From: Serratia entomophila
GTDB taxonomy: Bacteria > Pseudomonadota > Gammaproteobacteria > Enterobacterales > Enterobacteriaceae
Assembly (NCBI RefSeq): GCF_021462285.1
Contig: NZ_CP082787.1
Coordinates: forward strand, 4,526,001-4,590,000
Direction of reading: 5' to 3'
Length of the DNA: 64,000 nucleotides
The position numbers were made by a program, and so were the translations under genes. Positions within the stretch are counted from its first letter, which is position 1; each line of letters begins with the position of its first letter. The notes under the pieces were generated by a model. That model had not been told where the DNA came from and made no database searches. It was given only the letters and a program-made list of their open reading frames with translations. Shown piece by piece: positions 12,079 through 26,755 of this stretch.

Positions 12079-12723
12079 ATGAACAATTGGAAGACAAGCG
12101 CTGAGCAGATCATGACCGCGGGCCCCGTGGTGCCGGTTATCGTGATCAACAAGCTGGAACATGCGGTGCCGTTGGCCAGGGCGCTGGTCGCCGGCGGGGT
12201 GCGGGTGCTGGAAGTGACGCTGCGCACCGCCTGTGCGCTGGAGGCCATTCGCGCCATCGCCAAACAGGTGCCCGACGCCATCATCGGCGCCGGGACGGTG
12301 ATCAACCCGCAGCAGCTGCAGGAAGTGACCGAGGCCGGCGCACAGTTCGCCATCAGCCCAGGATTGACCGCCGATCTGCTGAAAGCGGCGACCGCCGGTT
12401 CAATTCCTTTGATTCCGGGCATCAGCACCGTTTCCGAGCTGATGCTCGGCATGGACCATGGGCTACGCGAGTTCAAGTTCTTCCCGGCGGAGGCCAACGG
12501 CGGCGTCAAGGCGCTGCAGGCGATTGGCGGCCCGTTCCCGCAGGTGCGCTTCTGCCCGACCGGCGGCATTTCCCCTGACAACTACCGCAGCTACCTGGCG
12601 CTGAAAAGCGTGCTGTGCATCGGCGGCTCCTGGCTGGTGCCGGCGGATGCATTGGCAAGCGGCGACTACGCGCGCATCACCGAACTGGCGCGTGAAGCCG
12701 TGGCGGGCGCTACCGCCTGTTAA
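12079..12723 (+). CDS. eda: KDPG aldolase / 4-hydroxy-2-oxoglutarate aldolase
   Basis: Splits 2-keto-3-deoxy-6-phosphogluconate into pyruvate and glyceraldehyde 3-phosphate, completing the Entner-Doudoroff pathway. The 214 residues align with E. coli Eda (213): EVTLRT with the catalytic Glu, SPGLT, and the Schiff-base lysine in [12 protein letters not shown]. The start ATG at 12079 has GGAGA eight bases upstream and gives the family's usual N-terminus (MNNWKTSAE); the ATG at 12064 adds five unrelated residues. It converges with aceK, with only six bases between the stops. Eda also releases glyoxylate from 4-hydroxy-2-oxoglutarate, a link to the neighbouring glyoxylate bypass genes. Confidence 0.96.
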   Translation: MNNWKTSAEQIMTAGPVVPVIVINKLEHAVPLARALVAGGVRVLEVTLRTACALEAIRAIAKQVPDAIIGAGTVINPQQLQEVTEAGAQFAISPGLTADLLKAATAGSIPLIPGISTVSELMLGMDHGLREFKFFPAEANGGVKALQAIGGPFPQVRFCPTGGISPDNYRSYLALKSVLCIGGSWLVPADALASGDYARITELAREAVAGATAC

Positions 12724-12729
12724 CCCCGG

Positions 12730-14484
12730 TTACAGCGCGGTGGAGGTGGCCGGCAATGCCGCCCCGCTGCGCTGGCTGAACCGCTGTTTCTTACGGTAGG
12801 CGAACACGTCTTCCACATGCCCCTCGCGGATGCGCCGCTGCAGGCCGCGCCAGTAGTCCGCCTCAAACAGATCGCTGTGCATCTCCTCAAAAACCTGACG
12901 AATGCGCCGGTCGCCGCACAGGAAATGCCGGAACTCCTCCGGGAACACGTCGTTCGGTGAAATGCTGTACCAAGGCTCGCTGGCCAGTTCATCTTCCGGG
13001 TAGCGCGGCGGCGGAATATCGCGGAAGTTCACCTCGGTCATATAGCAAATTTCGTCGTAATCATAGAACACCACTCGCCCATGGCGCGTGACGCCGAAGT
13101 TTTTGAACAGCATGTCGCCGGGGAAAATATTGGCCGCCGCCAGCTGCTTGATGGCGTTGCCGTACTCTTCGATCGCATCGTGCAGCTGCTGTTCGTTGGC
13201 CTGCTCCAGATACAGGTTGAGCGGCGTCATGCGCCGCTCCATATACAGATGCTTGATCAAAATGCGGTCACCGAGATCTTCCAGCTTGCCCGGCACCTCG
13301 CGCTGCAGCTCGGCCAACAGCTCGGGGCTGACGCGCACTTTGTCGATCACAAAGTTCTCGTATTCCTGGGTATCCGCCATGCGGCCGACGCGATCGTGCT
13401 CCTTTACCAGCTGATAGCAAGCCATCACCTGCGCCTGGGTCACTTCTTTCTGCGGCGCGAACTCGTCCTTGATAACTTTGAACACCCGATCGAACGACGG
13501 CAGGGTAAACACCAGCATCACCATGCCCTTGACCCCCGGCGCAATGATGAACTGATCATGCGACTGGGCCATGAACGTCAGGTATTCGCGGTAACATTCG
13601 GTTTTGCCGTGCTTCTGGCAGCCAATCGCCATGTACAGCTCGGCGGTGGTCTTGCCCGGCAGGATCTCGCGCAGCCATTCGACCATCGCCGCCGGCAACG
13701 GCGCGTAAACCATAAAATAGGAGCGCGCAAAGCCGAACACGATGCTGGCTTCGGCCTTGCTGGTCAGACAGGTATCGATAAACAGCGCGCCCGAATCGCT
13801 GTGGTGGATCGGCAGCAGGAACGGGTAGACAGCGTCCGCCAGCCGCAGTTTGCCCACCAGCCAGGCGGCCTTGTTGCGATAGAACAGTTCGTTGGCAATC
13901 TGGAAAGTCGCCCCCGCCAGCTGCTGCGCGGTGAAGCTTTGCTGCAGCGCGTGGGTGATGTAACGGATGTCGCGCGCCAGATCTTCCCACGGCAGGCGCA
14001 AAGGCAGATCGGTCAGCAGGCTGCGCAGCATGGCCGGCAGGTCGCCGTTGGCGGTGAAATCGCGCGCCAGCGGGCGCGGGATGTCGCGAAAACGCCGCTC
14101 CGGCTGCGAGCTGAACACAAACAGCTTCTCCGGCGTCAGATCGCGGTGGCGGAACAGGCGGCAGTAGACCGAGTTAAAGAAGCTTTCGGCAATCTCGAAA
14201 CGCGGGTAGTCCGGCAGCAGATCGATATAGACCGCCTTGACCCGATTGGGGAAATCGGCGTCAAAAACCTGCTGCCCGGTAATGCACTTCAGCTGCTCCA
14301 CCACCAAACCGACATGATGGTCATACAGGTGAATACGCTTTTTCATCGCCTGCTGCACCGCCGGCCAATCCGCTTGCTCGAAGCGCTGTTGCGCGCCGGC
14401 GGTCACCTCGAGAAAGCGGCCGTACTGCGCATCAAAGCCCTGCAGGATCGTCTGTGCGATCAATAACTCCAGTTTTGCCGCCAT
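12730..14484 (-). CDS. aceK: Isocitrate dehydrogenase kinase/phosphatase
   Basis: Phosphorylates and inactivates isocitrate dehydrogenase, diverting isocitrate into the glyoxylate bypass, and also reverses this. The 584 residues match E. coli AceK (578): [22 protein letters not shown] at the N-terminus, the ATP-binding segment [40 protein letters not shown] and [27 protein letters not shown] near the C-terminus. It is the last gene of aceBAK on the minus strand, 69 bp after aceA with a hairpin in the gap that probably lowers its expression. Confidence 0.97.
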   Translation of the reverse strand: MAAKLELLIAQTILQGFDAQYGRFLEVTAGAQQRFEQADWPAVQQAMKKRIHLYDHHVGLVVEQLKCITGQQVFDADFPNRVKAVYIDLLPDYPRFEIAESFFNSVYCRLFRHRDLTPEKLFVFSSQPERRFRDIPRPLARDFTANGDLPAMLRSLLTDLPLRLPWEDLARDIRYITHALQQSFTAQQLAGATFQIANELFYRNKAAWLVGKLRLADAVYPFLLPIHHSDSGALFIDTCLTSKAEASIVFGFARSYFMVYAPLPAAMVEWLREILPGKTTAELYMAIGCQKHGKTECYREYLTFMAQSHDQFIIAPGVKGMVMLVFTLPSFDRVFKVIKDEFAPQKEVTQAQVMACYQLVKEHDRVGRMADTQEYENFVIDKVRVSPELLAELQREVPGKLEDLGDRILIKHLYMERRMTPLNLYLEQANEQQLHDAIEEYGNAIKQLAAANIFPGDMLFKNFGVTRHGRVVFYDYDEICYMTEVNFRDIPPPRYPEDELASEPWYSISPNDVFPEEFRHFLCGDRRIRQVFEEMHSDLFEADYWRGLQRRIREGHVEDVFAYRKKQRFSQRSGAALPATSTAL

Positions 14485-14506
14485 CCTTACCCCCGCCAGA
14501 AAACGA

Positions 14507-14524
14507 AGCCTGCAAACGCAGGCT
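14507..14524 (-). other. aceA-aceK intergenic hairpin
   Basis: AGCCTGC and GCAGGCT pair around an AAAC loop (reading plus). The E. coli aceA-aceK gap has REP hairpins that keep AceK far below AceA; a stem in the same place suggests similar differential expression. Confidence 0.55.
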
Positions 14525-14553
14525 CCGGGTTAGAACTTGTCAGCGTTGCCGCC

Positions 14554-15861
14554 TCAGAACTGCTGTTCTTCCGTCGAACCGGTCAGCGCAGTGACCGATG
14601 AAGCACCGCCCTGAATAATGGTGGTGACCTTGTCGAAGTAACCGGTGCCCACTTCCTGCTGGTGCGAGGCGAAGGTGTAGCCTCGCTCCACGGCGGCGAA
14701 CTCCGGCTGCTGGACCTTCTCGACGTAGTGCTTCATGCCCTCGCCCTGCGCATAGGCGTGCGCCAGATCGAACATGTTGAACCACATGCTGTGAATGCCC
14801 GCCAGGGTGATGAACTGGTACTTGTAGCCCATATCCGACAGCGCCTGCTGGAAGCGGGCGATGGTCTGGTCGTCCAGGTTCTTCTTCCAGTTGAACGACG
14901 GCGAACAGTTGTACGCCAGCAGTTTGCCCGGGAATTTGGCGTGGATGGCGTCGGCAAAGCGTTGGGCGGCCTCCAGATCCGGCGTAGAGGTTTCGCACCA
15001 CACCATGTCGGCATAAGGGGCATAGGCCAGGCCGCGGCTGATCGCCTGCTCGACGCCGGCGTGGGTGCGGAAGAAGCCCTCGGCGGTGCGTTCGCCGGTC
15101 ACGAAGGCGCTGTCGTACGGATCGCAGTCCGAGGTCAGCAGGTCGGCCGCATCGGCATCGGTACGGGCGATCACCAGCGTCGGCACGCCGAGCACGTCGG
15201 CCGCCAGGCGCGCAGCGACCAGCTTCTGAATCGCTTCCTGCGTCGGCACCAGCACCTTGCCGCCCATGTGGCCGCATTTCTTCACCGCCGCCAGTTGATC
15301 TTCGAAGTGCACTCCGGCGGCGCCGGCTTCAATCATCGCTTTCATCAGTTCAAAGGCGTTCAGCACCCCGCCGAAGCCGGCTTCGGCATCGGCGACGATC
15401 GGCAGGAAGAAATCGGTATAGCCTTTGCTGCCCGGCTCGATTTTGTTGGCCCACTGGATCTGATCGGCGCGGCGGAAGGTGTTGTTGATGCGTTCAACCA
15501 CTTTAGGCACCGAATCCACCGGGTACAGCGACTGATCCGGATACATCGCGGCCGCGCTGTTGGCGTCCGCCGCCACCTGCCAACCGGACAGGTAGATAGC
15601 CTCGACGCCGGCCTTGGCCTGCTGCAGCGCCTGGCCGCCGGTCAGGGCGCCCAGGCAGTTGACGTAGCCTTTGCGCGCCTTGCCGTTCAGCAATTCCCAC
15701 AGTTTGGCGGCGCCGTTCTGCGCCAGCGTGCAAACCGGGTTAACCGATCCGCGCAGGTTGATCACGTCTTCGGCGCTGTAAGGGCGGGTGATGCCTTCCC
15801 AGCGGGCCGATTTCCATTCCTGTTCCAGCTGCTGAATCTGTTGGGTACGAGAGGTAGACAT
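14554..15861 (-). CDS. aceA: Isocitrate lyase
   Basis: Cleaves isocitrate to glyoxylate and succinate, first step of the glyoxylate bypass. The 435 residues match E. coli AceA (434), with the catalytic-loop motif KKCGHMGGK and other conserved blocks ([25 protein letters not shown], [17 protein letters not shown], [12 protein letters not shown]). The start is the ATG at 15859-15861 with AAGGA upstream; the longer frame adds 17 unrelated residues overlapping the intergenic region. It follows aceB by 47 bp. Confidence 0.97.
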   Translation of the reverse strand: MSTSRTQQIQQLEQEWKSARWEGITRPYSAEDVINLRGSVNPVCTLAQNGAAKLWELLNGKARKGYVNCLGALTGGQALQQAKAGVEAIYLSGWQVAADANSAAAMYPDQSLYPVDSVPKVVERINNTFRRADQIQWANKIEPGSKGYTDFFLPIVADAEAGFGGVLNAFELMKAMIEAGAAGVHFEDQLAAVKKCGHMGGKVLVPTQEAIQKLVAARLAADVLGVPTLVIARTDADAADLLTSDCDPYDSAFVTGERTAEGFFRTHAGVEQAISRGLAYAPYADMVWCETSTPDLEAAQRFADAIHAKFPGKLLAYNCSPSFNWKKNLDDQTIARFQQALSDMGYKYQFITLAGIHSMWFNMFDLAHAYAQGEGMKHYVEKVQQPEFAAVERGYTFASHQQEVGTGYFDKVTTIIQGGASSVTALTGSTEEQQF

Positions 15862-15908
15862 AATTTTTATCCTTTTCAGTAATGTAGGGTTAATGGTCAG
15901 GAATGGTT

Positions 15909-17507
15909 TCAAGCCAGCAGTTCATAGCCGGGTAAAGTCAGGAAATCGATTAATTCGTCTTGCGTGGTGATGCGCTCCATCAGGCGCGCAGCCTCTTCGA
16001 ACCGGCCGGCGTTAAAGCGCGCTTCCCCCACTTCGTCACGCACCACCAACATCTCTTCTTGCAGCATCTGACGGAACAGCGCCTTGGTTACCGGGCGGCC
16101 GTCGCTCAGGCTTTTCTCGTGGTGGATCCACTGCCAGATTGAGGTGCGGGAAATTTCCGCCGTCGCCGCATCCTCCATCAGGCCATAAATCGGCACGCAG
16201 CCATTACCGGAGATCCAGGCTTCGATGTATTGCACCGCCACACGGATATTGGCGCGCATGCCCGCTTCGGTGCGTTCGCCATCACAAGGCTCCAGCAGCT
16301 GGGCGGCGCTGATCGGCGCGTCGCTTTCGCGCAGCACTTCCAGTTGGTTCTGGCGATTGCCCAACACGGCGCTGAACACCTCCATCACGGTATCCGCCAG
16401 CCCCGGATGCGCCACCCAGGTGCCGTCGTGGCCGTTATTGGCCTCCAGCTCTTTGTCGGCCCGCACCTTGTTCAGCACCCAGGCGTTTTTCTCAGCGTCT
16501 TTGCTCGGAATAAACGCCGCCATGCCGCCCATGGCGAAGGCGCCGCGCTTGTGGCAGGTCTTGATCAGCAGGCGTGAATAGGCGCTGAGGAAAGATTTTT
16601 CCATGGTCACCGACTGGCGATCCGGCAATACCCGATCGCCGTGGTTTTTCAGCGTCTTGATATAGCTGAAGATATAATCCCAGCGGCCGCAGTTCAGCCC
16701 GACGATATGATCGCGCAGGTGATAGAGGATCTCGTCCATCTGGAACACCGCCGGCAGCGTTTCGATCAGTACCGTGGCCTTGATGGTGCCGCGCGGCAGA
16801 TCGAAACGATCTTCGGTAAAACTGAACACGTCACTCCACCAGGCTGCCTCCTGCCAGGATTGGGTCTTCGGCAGATAGAAGTAAGGGCCGCTGCCGTTGG
16901 CCAGCAATTGACGGTAGTTGTGGAAGAAGTACAGCGCGAAGTCGAACAGGCCGCCGGGGATGGCTTCGCCCCGCCACAGCACGTGCTTCTCCGGCAGGTG
17001 CAGGCCGCGCACCCGGGCGATCAAGACCGCCGGGTTCGGCTTCAGCTGGTAAATCTTGCCGGCTTCATTGGTGTAGGAGATGGTGCCGTTGACCGCATCA
17101 TGCAGGTTGATCTGGCCTTCGATCACTTTGTCCCAGCTTGGCGCCAGAGAGTCTTCGAAGTCCGCCATAAACACCTTCACATTGGCGTTCAGCGCGTTGA
17201 TCACCATCTTGCGTTCTACCGGGCCGGTAATTTCCACCCGGCGGTCGCGCAGGTCTTGCGGTATGCCGCGGATCTTCCACTCGGAATCACGAATGGAAGC
17301 CGTTTCCGAAATGAAATCAGGCAGTGCGCCCTGGTCGATCTTTTGCTGCACGCTGCCGCGCGCGGCCAAGAGTTCGTTGCGCCGTGGCGTAAACTTCCCC
17401 ACCAGTTCCGCCAGGAATTCGACCGCGCCATCCGTTAACACCTGTCGCTCTGCAGCGGCAAAACCCTGCGTAAACGTTAACTCCGTGCCTACTGTCTGTT
17501 GCGTCAT
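15909..17507 (-). CDS. aceB: Malate synthase A
   Basis: Condenses glyoxylate with acetyl-CoA to malate, second step of the glyoxylate bypass. The 532 residues match E. coli AceB (533); [38 protein letters not shown] and [14 protein letters not shown] are conserved active-site blocks. The start is the ATG at 17505-17507 behind GGAGCAAGG; the frame extends six codons further without homology. It is the first gene of aceBAK, with its promoter, an IclR-like box and a FadR-like site upstream. Confidence 0.97.
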   Translation of the reverse strand: MTQQTVGTELTFTQGFAAAERQVLTDGAVEFLAELVGKFTPRRNELLAARGSVQQKIDQGALPDFISETASIRDSEWKIRGIPQDLRDRRVEITGPVERKMVINALNANVKVFMADFEDSLAPSWDKVIEGQINLHDAVNGTISYTNEAGKIYQLKPNPAVLIARVRGLHLPEKHVLWRGEAIPGGLFDFALYFFHNYRQLLANGSGPYFYLPKTQSWQEAAWWSDVFSFTEDRFDLPRGTIKATVLIETLPAVFQMDEILYHLRDHIVGLNCGRWDYIFSYIKTLKNHGDRVLPDRQSVTMEKSFLSAYSRLLIKTCHKRGAFAMGGMAAFIPSKDAEKNAWVLNKVRADKELEANNGHDGTWVAHPGLADTVMEVFSAVLGNRQNQLEVLRESDAPISAAQLLEPCDGERTEAGMRANIRVAVQYIEAWISGNGCVPIYGLMEDAATAEISRTSIWQWIHHEKSLSDGRPVTKALFRQMLQEEMLVVRDEVGEARFNAGRFEEAARLMERITTQDELIDFLTLPGYELLA

Positions 17508-17597
17508 GACCTTGCTCCTTCCCATCGTTGCGCGCCGCGATTGCCGCCGCAGCTTAATCAGAAATCACTGTGGATCAGGGCGGGTGAGATCATTGCC

Positions 17598-17614
17598 AAC
17601 TGGTCTGATCTCAT
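17598..17614 (+). promoter_or_regulatory. Candidate FadR site downstream of aceB promoter
   Basis: AACTGGTCTGATCTCAT matches the FadR consensus AGCTGGTCCGAYNTGTT at 12 of 16 fixed positions. It overlaps an 8-bp inverted repeat (TGAGATCA / TGATCTCA). Its place just after the proposed aceB start of transcription would suit repression by FadR in fatty-acid-poor conditions. In E. coli FadR acts on this operon indirectly through iclR. Confidence 0.4.
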
Positions 17615-17626
17615 CCAGATAGATCT

Positions 17627-17654
17627 AGAATACCCAACTAAAAATAAAAATCAA
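17627..17654 (-). promoter_or_regulatory. aceBAK promoter
   Basis: On the minus strand TTGATT and TATTCT are 16 bp apart, about 120 bp before the aceB start codon. The upstream region is strongly A+T-rich (17640-17780), unlike the coding DNA around it. Confidence 0.6.
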
Positions 17655-17666
17655 AAACCATTTCCA
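17652..17666 (-). promoter_or_regulatory. Candidate IclR box at aceB promoter
   Basis: The minus-strand site TGGAAATGGTTTTTG agrees with the IclR box TGGAAATNATTTCCA in the whole left half and part of the right. It overlaps the -35 of the proposed aceB promoter, as the E. coli IclR box does. Confidence 0.5.
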
Positions 17667-17836
17667 TTTTAATATTAAATATTTTATTAACACTTATTTA
17701 TCAATTGGTTAAATAAAATAACAACAAAACCCAGTAAGGAAACCGGTTCCATAAAATTCAATAATGAAAACCAAAGTATTGTTACAAAAGGATTTTTAGC
17801 GATTAAAGCGGGATTTTACAGGGGAAACGGCAACGC

Positions 17837-17857
17837 GGCGGCCTCGATTCAGCCGCC
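17837..17857 (-). terminator. Weak hairpin after metA
   Basis: GGCGGC and GCCGCC pair around a 9-base loop just after the metA stop. There is no good U-tract on the minus strand, so termination here is doubtful; it may protect the 3' end. Confidence 0.3.
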
Positions 17858-17872
17858 GGCAGGGGCACAAGG

Positions 17873-18802
17873 TTACTCGAGAGTCGGGTTCATGCGGCGC
17901 AGATCGAATGGCGTGATCTGGTAGACGTAGTAGTTAAGCCAGTTGGAAAACAGCAGATGGCCATGGCTGCGCCAGGAAGCTTTCGGAGTGAGTTCGGGGT
18001 TATCGTCGGGGAAGTAGTTGAGCGGTACGCTGGGGTTAAGGCCTGCATCGTAATCACGACAATACTCGCCCGCCAGGGTCAGTGCGTCGTACTCCGGGTG
18101 GCCAGTCACAAACGCCAGGCGCTTGTCTTTGCTGGCGAACAGGTAAGCGCCGGTTTGCTCGGATTCGGCCAGAATATCCAGATCGGTATAGCGGCGGATA
18201 ATCTCGGTCGGGAAATCCGCATAGCGCGAATGCGGCGCCAGGAAGGTTTCATCAAAGCCGCGCGTCAGCAATGCATGCTGCTGTAGCGTCTGGTGCTGGT
18301 AAACGCCGGACAGCTTCACTTCACGCGTCATCTTGGGAATGCCGTACAGGATGTTCAGTGCCGCCTGTACCGCCCAGCAGACGAACAGTGTGGAGGTGAC
18401 GTGGTTCTTTGCCCAGTCAATAACCCGTTCAATCTGCGGCCAGTAGGCGACGTCGCAGAAATCGACCAGCCCTAGCGGTGCGCCGGTGACGATCAGGCCG
18501 TCGAAGTTTTCCTCCTGGATGTCTTCGAAATCGCAGTAGAAGTTGTTCAAGTGCTCGGCCGGCGTATTCTTCGACTCGCGGCTGTCGATGCGCAGCAGCT
18601 GGATATCTATCTGCAGCGGGGAGTTGGAAAGCAGACGCAAAAACTGGTTTTCCGTCTCGATCTTCTTTGGCATCAGGTTAAGGATCAGCACTTTCAACGG
18701 CCTGATTTCCTGGTTTTTTGCCCGCGAGGATGTCATCACAAACACATTCTCATTGCGCAAGAAACTGACTGCAGGTAACTCATCAGGCACACGAATCGGC
18801 AT
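17873..18802 (-). CDS. metA: Homoserine O-succinyltransferase
   Basis: Activates homoserine with succinyl-CoA at the start of methionine biosynthesis. The 309 residues match E. coli MetA in length and sequence: [24 protein letters not shown] at the N-terminus, the catalytic Cys in [16 protein letters not shown], and the His/Glu pair in GHPEYD. It lies between aceB and the rRNA operon, as in E. coli. MetJ boxes lie about 25-50 bp upstream of the start. Confidence 0.97.
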   Translation of the reverse strand: MPIRVPDELPAVSFLRNENVFVMTSSRAKNQEIRPLKVLILNLMPKKIETENQFLRLLSNSPLQIDIQLLRIDSRESKNTPAEHLNNFYCDFEDIQEENFDGLIVTGAPLGLVDFCDVAYWPQIERVIDWAKNHVTSTLFVCWAVQAALNILYGIPKMTREVKLSGVYQHQTLQQHALLTRGFDETFLAPHSRYADFPTEIIRRYTDLDILAESEQTGAYLFASKDKRLAFVTGHPEYDALTLAGEYCRDYDAGLNPSVPLNYFPDDNPELTPKASWRSHGHLLFSNWLNYYVYQITPFDLRRMNPTLE

Positions 18803-18827
18803 TGCTTAAATCCTCACACATCCGTTT

Positions 18828-18851
18828 ATATGTTTAGACTTCTAGATGCCC
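18828..18851. promoter_or_regulatory. Candidate MetJ boxes upstream of metA
   Basis: Three adjacent octamers resemble the met box AGACGTCT: TATATGTT (18828), AGACTTCT (18836) and AGATGCCC (18844). MetJ represses metA with S-adenosylmethionine by binding tandem boxes. The central box has 7 of 8 matches; its neighbours are degenerate. Confidence 0.55.
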
Positions 18852-18945
18852 GAAGATAGCGTTTTTTTAACCGGATGTCGAGCCTTCAACGGAAAGGTGA
18901 AAATGTTTCATTGCACCAGAGCGCGCGTTTTGGCAGGCACAAAGC

Positions 18946-18971
18946 AAAAAGGCCATCCTCGCGGATGGCCT
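18946..18971 (-). terminator. Terminator of the first rRNA operon
   Basis: On the minus strand a 9-bp GC-rich stem (AGGCCATCC / GGATGGCCT) with a TCGC-type loop is followed by a U-tract. It comes just after the second 5S gene and ends the operon. Confidence 0.85.
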
Positions 18972-18984
18972 CTTGCCTTAATTG

Positions 18985-19104
18985 ATGCTTGGCAGTGTCC
19001 TACTCTCGCATGGGGAGACCCCACACTACCATCGGCGCTACGGCGTTTCACTTCTGAGTTCGGCATGGGGTCAGGTGGGACCACCGCGCTATTGCCGCCA
19101 AGCA
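18985..19104 (-). rRNA. rrf: 5S rRNA (distal copy)
   Basis: A 120-nt 5S rRNA identical to the other 5S copies here except at helix I, where the terminal stem reads TGCTTGG/CCAAGCA in place of TGCCTGG/CCAGGCA. The two changes compensate and keep the base pair. It is the last gene of the operon after tRNA-Thr. Confidence 0.96.
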
Positions 19105-19154
19105 AATTCTTTTGATTCTTTTTTGCCGAACTTCTAAACCCACTTTAAATAAAG

Positions 19155-19230
19155 TGGTGCTGATACCCAGAGTCGAACTGGGGACCTCACCCTTACCAAG
19201 GGTGCGCTCTACCAACTGAGCCATATCAGC
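19155..19230 (-). tRNA. thrV: tRNA-Thr (GGT)
   Basis: 76-nt tRNA with encoded CCA, anticodon GGT in the CTTGGTAAG loop and standard T arm GTTCGAC. It sits between two 5S genes, the arrangement of thrV in the E. coli rrnD operon. Confidence 0.96.
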
Positions 19231-19237
19231 ACACTAA

Positions 19238-22373
<3,136 letters not shown>

Positions 22374-22509
22374 TCACAACCCGAAGATGTTTCCATCGTT
22401 CGCATTGCAAACATTTGAGAGACTCTATGACAGGTTACTCTTTACCCCAGTACTTCTACGGAGGGATAAATTTCAGCCGTCATGTTTCAATTTTCAGCTT
22501 GTTCCAGAT

Positions 22510-22521
22510 TGTTAAAGAGCA
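22510..22521 (-). promoter_or_regulatory. boxA antiterminator before 23S rRNA
   Basis: TGCTCTTTAACA on the minus strand is the NusB/S10 boxA of enterobacterial rRNA operons, here in the spacer between tRNA-Ala and 23S rRNA. Confidence 0.85.
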
Positions 22522-22580
22522 AAATACTTCGCAGCATACTGTCGCCAATATACTCTGAAGTAGTTAAATACCGGACTATA

Positions 22581-22656
22581 TGGTGGAGCTAAGCGGGATC
22601 GAACCGCTGACCTCCTGCGTGCAAGGCAGGCGCTCTCCCAGCTGAGCTATAGCCCC
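22581..22656 (-). tRNA. tRNA-Ala (TGC)
   Basis: 76-nt spacer tRNA with encoded CCA and anticodon TGC (loop TTGCAC). Second of the two 16S-23S spacer tRNAs, after tRNA-Ile. Confidence 0.96.
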
Positions 22657-22786
22657 ATACAGTCACAGCAGAGACCTTTATGGTTACCAACTCAACCAAG
22701 AGTTAATTCTTTCTTAGGCCAGGCATGCGGAAGGGATGTTTACTTTTGTAAACGACCGCGCGCATAACGCAGCATAAGGGAGAATT

Positions 22787-22863
<77 letters not shown>

Positions 22864-22938
22864 ATAAAGGTATTTCTGCTCGTTACTTTTTCATCAGACA
22901 ATCTGTGTGAGCACGCCACGCGAATCAATATCATTAGG

Positions 22939-24480
<1,542 letters not shown>

Positions 24481-24632
24481 AAGCTTGATTTGCTTCAACT
24501 CGTGAAGCGATGCTCAAAGGTTACTGCATGAATTTTACTTCAGTTAGTCACTCTTCAAGACTTGATATTTTTTCGTACCCGAAGGTACTGGATATCGTCT
24601 TGTGGAGTGCCCACACAGATTGTCTGATAAAT

Positions 24633-24644
24633 TGTTAAAGAGCA
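24633..24644 (-). promoter_or_regulatory. boxA antiterminator in 16S leader
   Basis: TGCTCTTTAACA on the minus strand, followed by AATTTATCAGACAATC as in E. coli rRNA leaders, lies about 150 bp upstream of mature 16S rRNA. Confidence 0.88.
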
Positions 24645-24683
24645 GTGAGTTAGCCGCTTTCGCTTGTTAACTCGAGGTGGCGT

Positions 24684-24711
24684 ATATTACGCTTTCCTCT
24701 TTCAGAGTCAA
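24684..24711 (-). promoter_or_regulatory. rRNA promoter P2
   Basis: TTGACT-N16-TAATAT on the minus strand, corresponding to the second, constitutive-type rrn promoter of E. coli (which also begins TTGACTCTG). Confidence 0.82.
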
Positions 24712-24791
24712 CCCTAATTTTCAGGATTTTTTCTCTGCGACCCCCGGATACTCTGTGAAGTTGTTCACATGTTCCGTGTCGATGGAGGCGC

Positions 24792-24819
24792 ATTATAGGG
24801 AGTTCCTCGCAGGCCGCAA
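24792..24819 (-). promoter_or_regulatory. rRNA promoter P1
   Basis: TTGCGG-N16-TATAAT on the minus strand followed by a GC-rich discriminator (GCGCCTCC), the hallmark of growth-rate- and ppGpp-controlled P1 promoters. The A+T-rich DNA just upstream (24820-24840) can serve as an UP element. Confidence 0.82.
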
Positions 24820-24895
24820 CAGGTATTTTGGGCAAAAACGATCGTTTGCTGCATTCCACAGCAAAACCCCGCCTTATACCCACTTGCACACAAGG

Positions 24896-24904
24896 TTATC
24901 CACA
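24896..24904 (+). promoter_or_regulatory. Perfect DnaA box between rRNA P1 and purH
   Basis: TTATCCACA is the high-affinity DnaA 9-mer. It is single, about 75 bp upstream of P1 and 35 bp before the PurR box. It could let DnaA touch either divergent promoter. Confidence 0.5.
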
Positions 24905-24936
24905 GAAGGCATTTGCACGGAAAATTTACGAGCGCC

Positions 24937-24958
24937 ACGCAAACGTTTTCGCTACAAT
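24937..24958 (+). promoter_or_regulatory. PurR operator and purHD promoter
   Basis: ACGCAAACGTTTTCGC (24937-24952) fits the PurR operator ACGCAAACGTTTGCGT with 13 of 16 matches. It directly abuts a -10-like TACAAT (24953-24958), so PurR with hypoxanthine or guanine would cover the -35 region. No good -35 is seen. Confidence 0.75.
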
Positions 24959-24976
24959 TCCCCGCGACGAAACGAT

Positions 24977-25052
24977 CCCCCTTTTATGGGGGCGTTACCT
25001 GAATTTGTGCCCCATCGCCCCTTTATAGCGAGAAAAACCTTTCCCTATAAAG
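24977..25052 (+). other. Two hairpins in purH leader
   Basis: CCCCC/GGGGG (24977-24981, 24988-24992) with a 6-base loop and CTTTATAG/CTATAAAG (25021-25028, 25045-25052) with a 16-base loop lie in the 5' untranslated part of purH. Function unknown; they could stabilise or attenuate the transcript. Confidence 0.4.
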
Positions 25053-25116
25053 AGAAGCGGGTGGAAATTCACGTAACGCTCTTTTATTGCGACTCCAAAA
25101 GCCAAGGGATAAAACC

Positions 25117-26706
25117 ATGCAACAACCTCGTCCAATCCGCCGGGCCCTGCTCAGCGTGTCTGACAAAACCGGTATCGTTGAATTCGCCGAAGCGCTGCTA
25201 AGCCGCGGCGTTGAACTGCTCTCCACCGGCGGCACCGCCCGCCTGCTGGCCGATGCCGACCTGCCCGTTACCGAAGTCTCCGATTACACCGGCTTCCCGG
25301 AGATGATGGACGGACGAGTGAAGACCCTGCACCCCAAAGTTCACGGCGGCATTCTCGGCCGTCGCGGCCAGGACGACGCCATCATGGGCCAGCACGGCAT
25401 CAAACCTATCGATATGGTGGTAGTTAACCTGTATCCGTTCGCCCAAACCGTGGCGCGCCCGGACTGCTCGCTGGAAGACGCGGTCGAAAACATCGATATC
25501 GGCGGCCCCACCATGGTGCGCTCCGCCGCCAAGAACCATAAAGACGTCGCCATCGTGGTGAAGAGCAGCGACTACGCCGCCATCATCACCGAGATGGACA
25601 ACAACGACGGCTCGCTGCAATACGCCACCCGTTTCAACCTGGCGATCAAAGCCTTCGAGCACACCGCCGCTTACGACAGCATGATCGCCAACTACTTCGG
25701 CGCGCTGGTGCCGGCCTACCACGGCGATACCGAACAGCCTGCCGGCCGCTTCCCTCGCACCCTGAACCTGAACTACATCAAGAAGCAGGATATGCGCTAC
25801 GGTGAGAACAGCCACCAGCAAGCCGCCTTCTATATAGAAGAAGAGGTAAAGGAAGCCTCGGTCGCCACCGCTGACCAACTGCAGGGCAAAGCCCTGTCGT
25901 ACAACAACATCGCCGACACCGACGCGGCGCTGGAGTGCGTGAAAGAGTTCGCCGAACCGGCCTGCGTGATCGTCAAACACGCCAACCCGTGCGGCGTGGC
26001 GATCGGCGGCGACATCCTGGCGGCCTACGAGCGCGCTTACCAGACCGACCCCACCTCCGCCTTCGGCGGCATCATCGCCTTTAACCGCGAGCTGGACGCC
26101 GCAACCGCGCAGGCCATCATCAGCCGCCAGTTCGTGGAAGTGATCATCGCCCCAAGCGTCAGCCAGGAAGCCCGCTCGCTGCTGGCGGCCAAACAGAACG
26201 TGCGCGTATTGGCCTGCGGCCAGTGGCAGCAACGCGTGGCCGGCCTGGACTTCAAGCGCGTCAACGGCGGCCTGCTGGTACAGGAACGCGATCTGGGCAT
26301 GGTGACCGAAGCCGATTTGCGCGTGGTGTCCGAACGCCAGCCAAGTGCCCAGGAGCTGCGCGATGCGCTGTTCTGCTGGAAGGTGGCCAAGTTCGTCAAA
26401 TCCAACGCCATCGTCTACGCGCGTGACAATATGACCATCGGCATAGGCGCCGGCCAGATGAGCCGCGTTTACTCAGCCAAAATCGCCGGTATCAAAGCCG
26501 CGGACGAAGGCCTGGAAGTGAAAGGCTCCGCCATGGCCTCCGACGCCTTCTTCCCGTTCCGCGACGGCATCGACGCCGCGGCGGCGGTCGGCATCACCTG
26601 CGTGATCCAGCCGGGCGGTTCGATTCGCGACGACGAAGTGATCGCCGCCGCCAACGAGCACGGCATTGCGATGATCTTCACCGACATGCGCCACTTCCGC
26701 CATTAA
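25117..26706 (+). CDS. purH: AICAR transformylase / IMP cyclohydrolase
   Basis: Bifunctional enzyme for the last two steps to IMP in purine biosynthesis. The 529 residues equal E. coli PurH. The N-terminal cyclohydrolase domain carries [11 protein letters not shown] and [18 protein letters not shown]; the transformylase domain carries KHANPCGVA and SNAIVYA. I used the ATG at 25117 with AAGGGA upstream; the earlier in-frame ATG adds ten residues without homology. It is divergent from the rRNA operon and cotranscribed with purD. Confidence 0.97.
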   Translation: MQQPRPIRRALLSVSDKTGIVEFAEALLSRGVELLSTGGTARLLADADLPVTEVSDYTGFPEMMDGRVKTLHPKVHGGILGRRGQDDAIMGQHGIKPIDMVVVNLYPFAQTVARPDCSLEDAVENIDIGGPTMVRSAAKNHKDVAIVVKSSDYAAIITEMDNNDGSLQYATRFNLAIKAFEHTAAYDSMIANYFGALVPAYHGDTEQPAGRFPRTLNLNYIKKQDMRYGENSHQQAAFYIEEEVKEASVATADQLQGKALSYNNIADTDAALECVKEFAEPACVIVKHANPCGVAIGGDILAAYERAYQTDPTSAFGGIIAFNRELDAATAQAIISRQFVEVIIAPSVSQEARSLLAAKQNVRVLACGQWQQRVAGLDFKRVNGGLLVQERDLGMVTEADLRVVSERQPSAQELRDALFCWKVAKFVKSNAIVYARDNMTIGIGAGQMSRVYSAKIAGIKAADEGLEVKGSAMASDAFFPFRDGIDAAAAVGITCVIQPGGSIRDDEVIAAANEHGIAMIFTDMRHFRH

Positions 26707-26718
26707 TTCCTTTATGTC

Positions 26719-26738
26719 GCGTGCGCTGCCGCGCACGC
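26719..26738 (+). other. purH-purD intergenic hairpin
   Basis: GCGTGCGC and GCGCACGC form a perfect 8-bp stem around TGCC in the 49-bp gap. With no U-tract it is probably an mRNA stability or processing element. Confidence 0.5.
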
Positions 26739-26755
26739 TATTCGTGGAGCACCTG

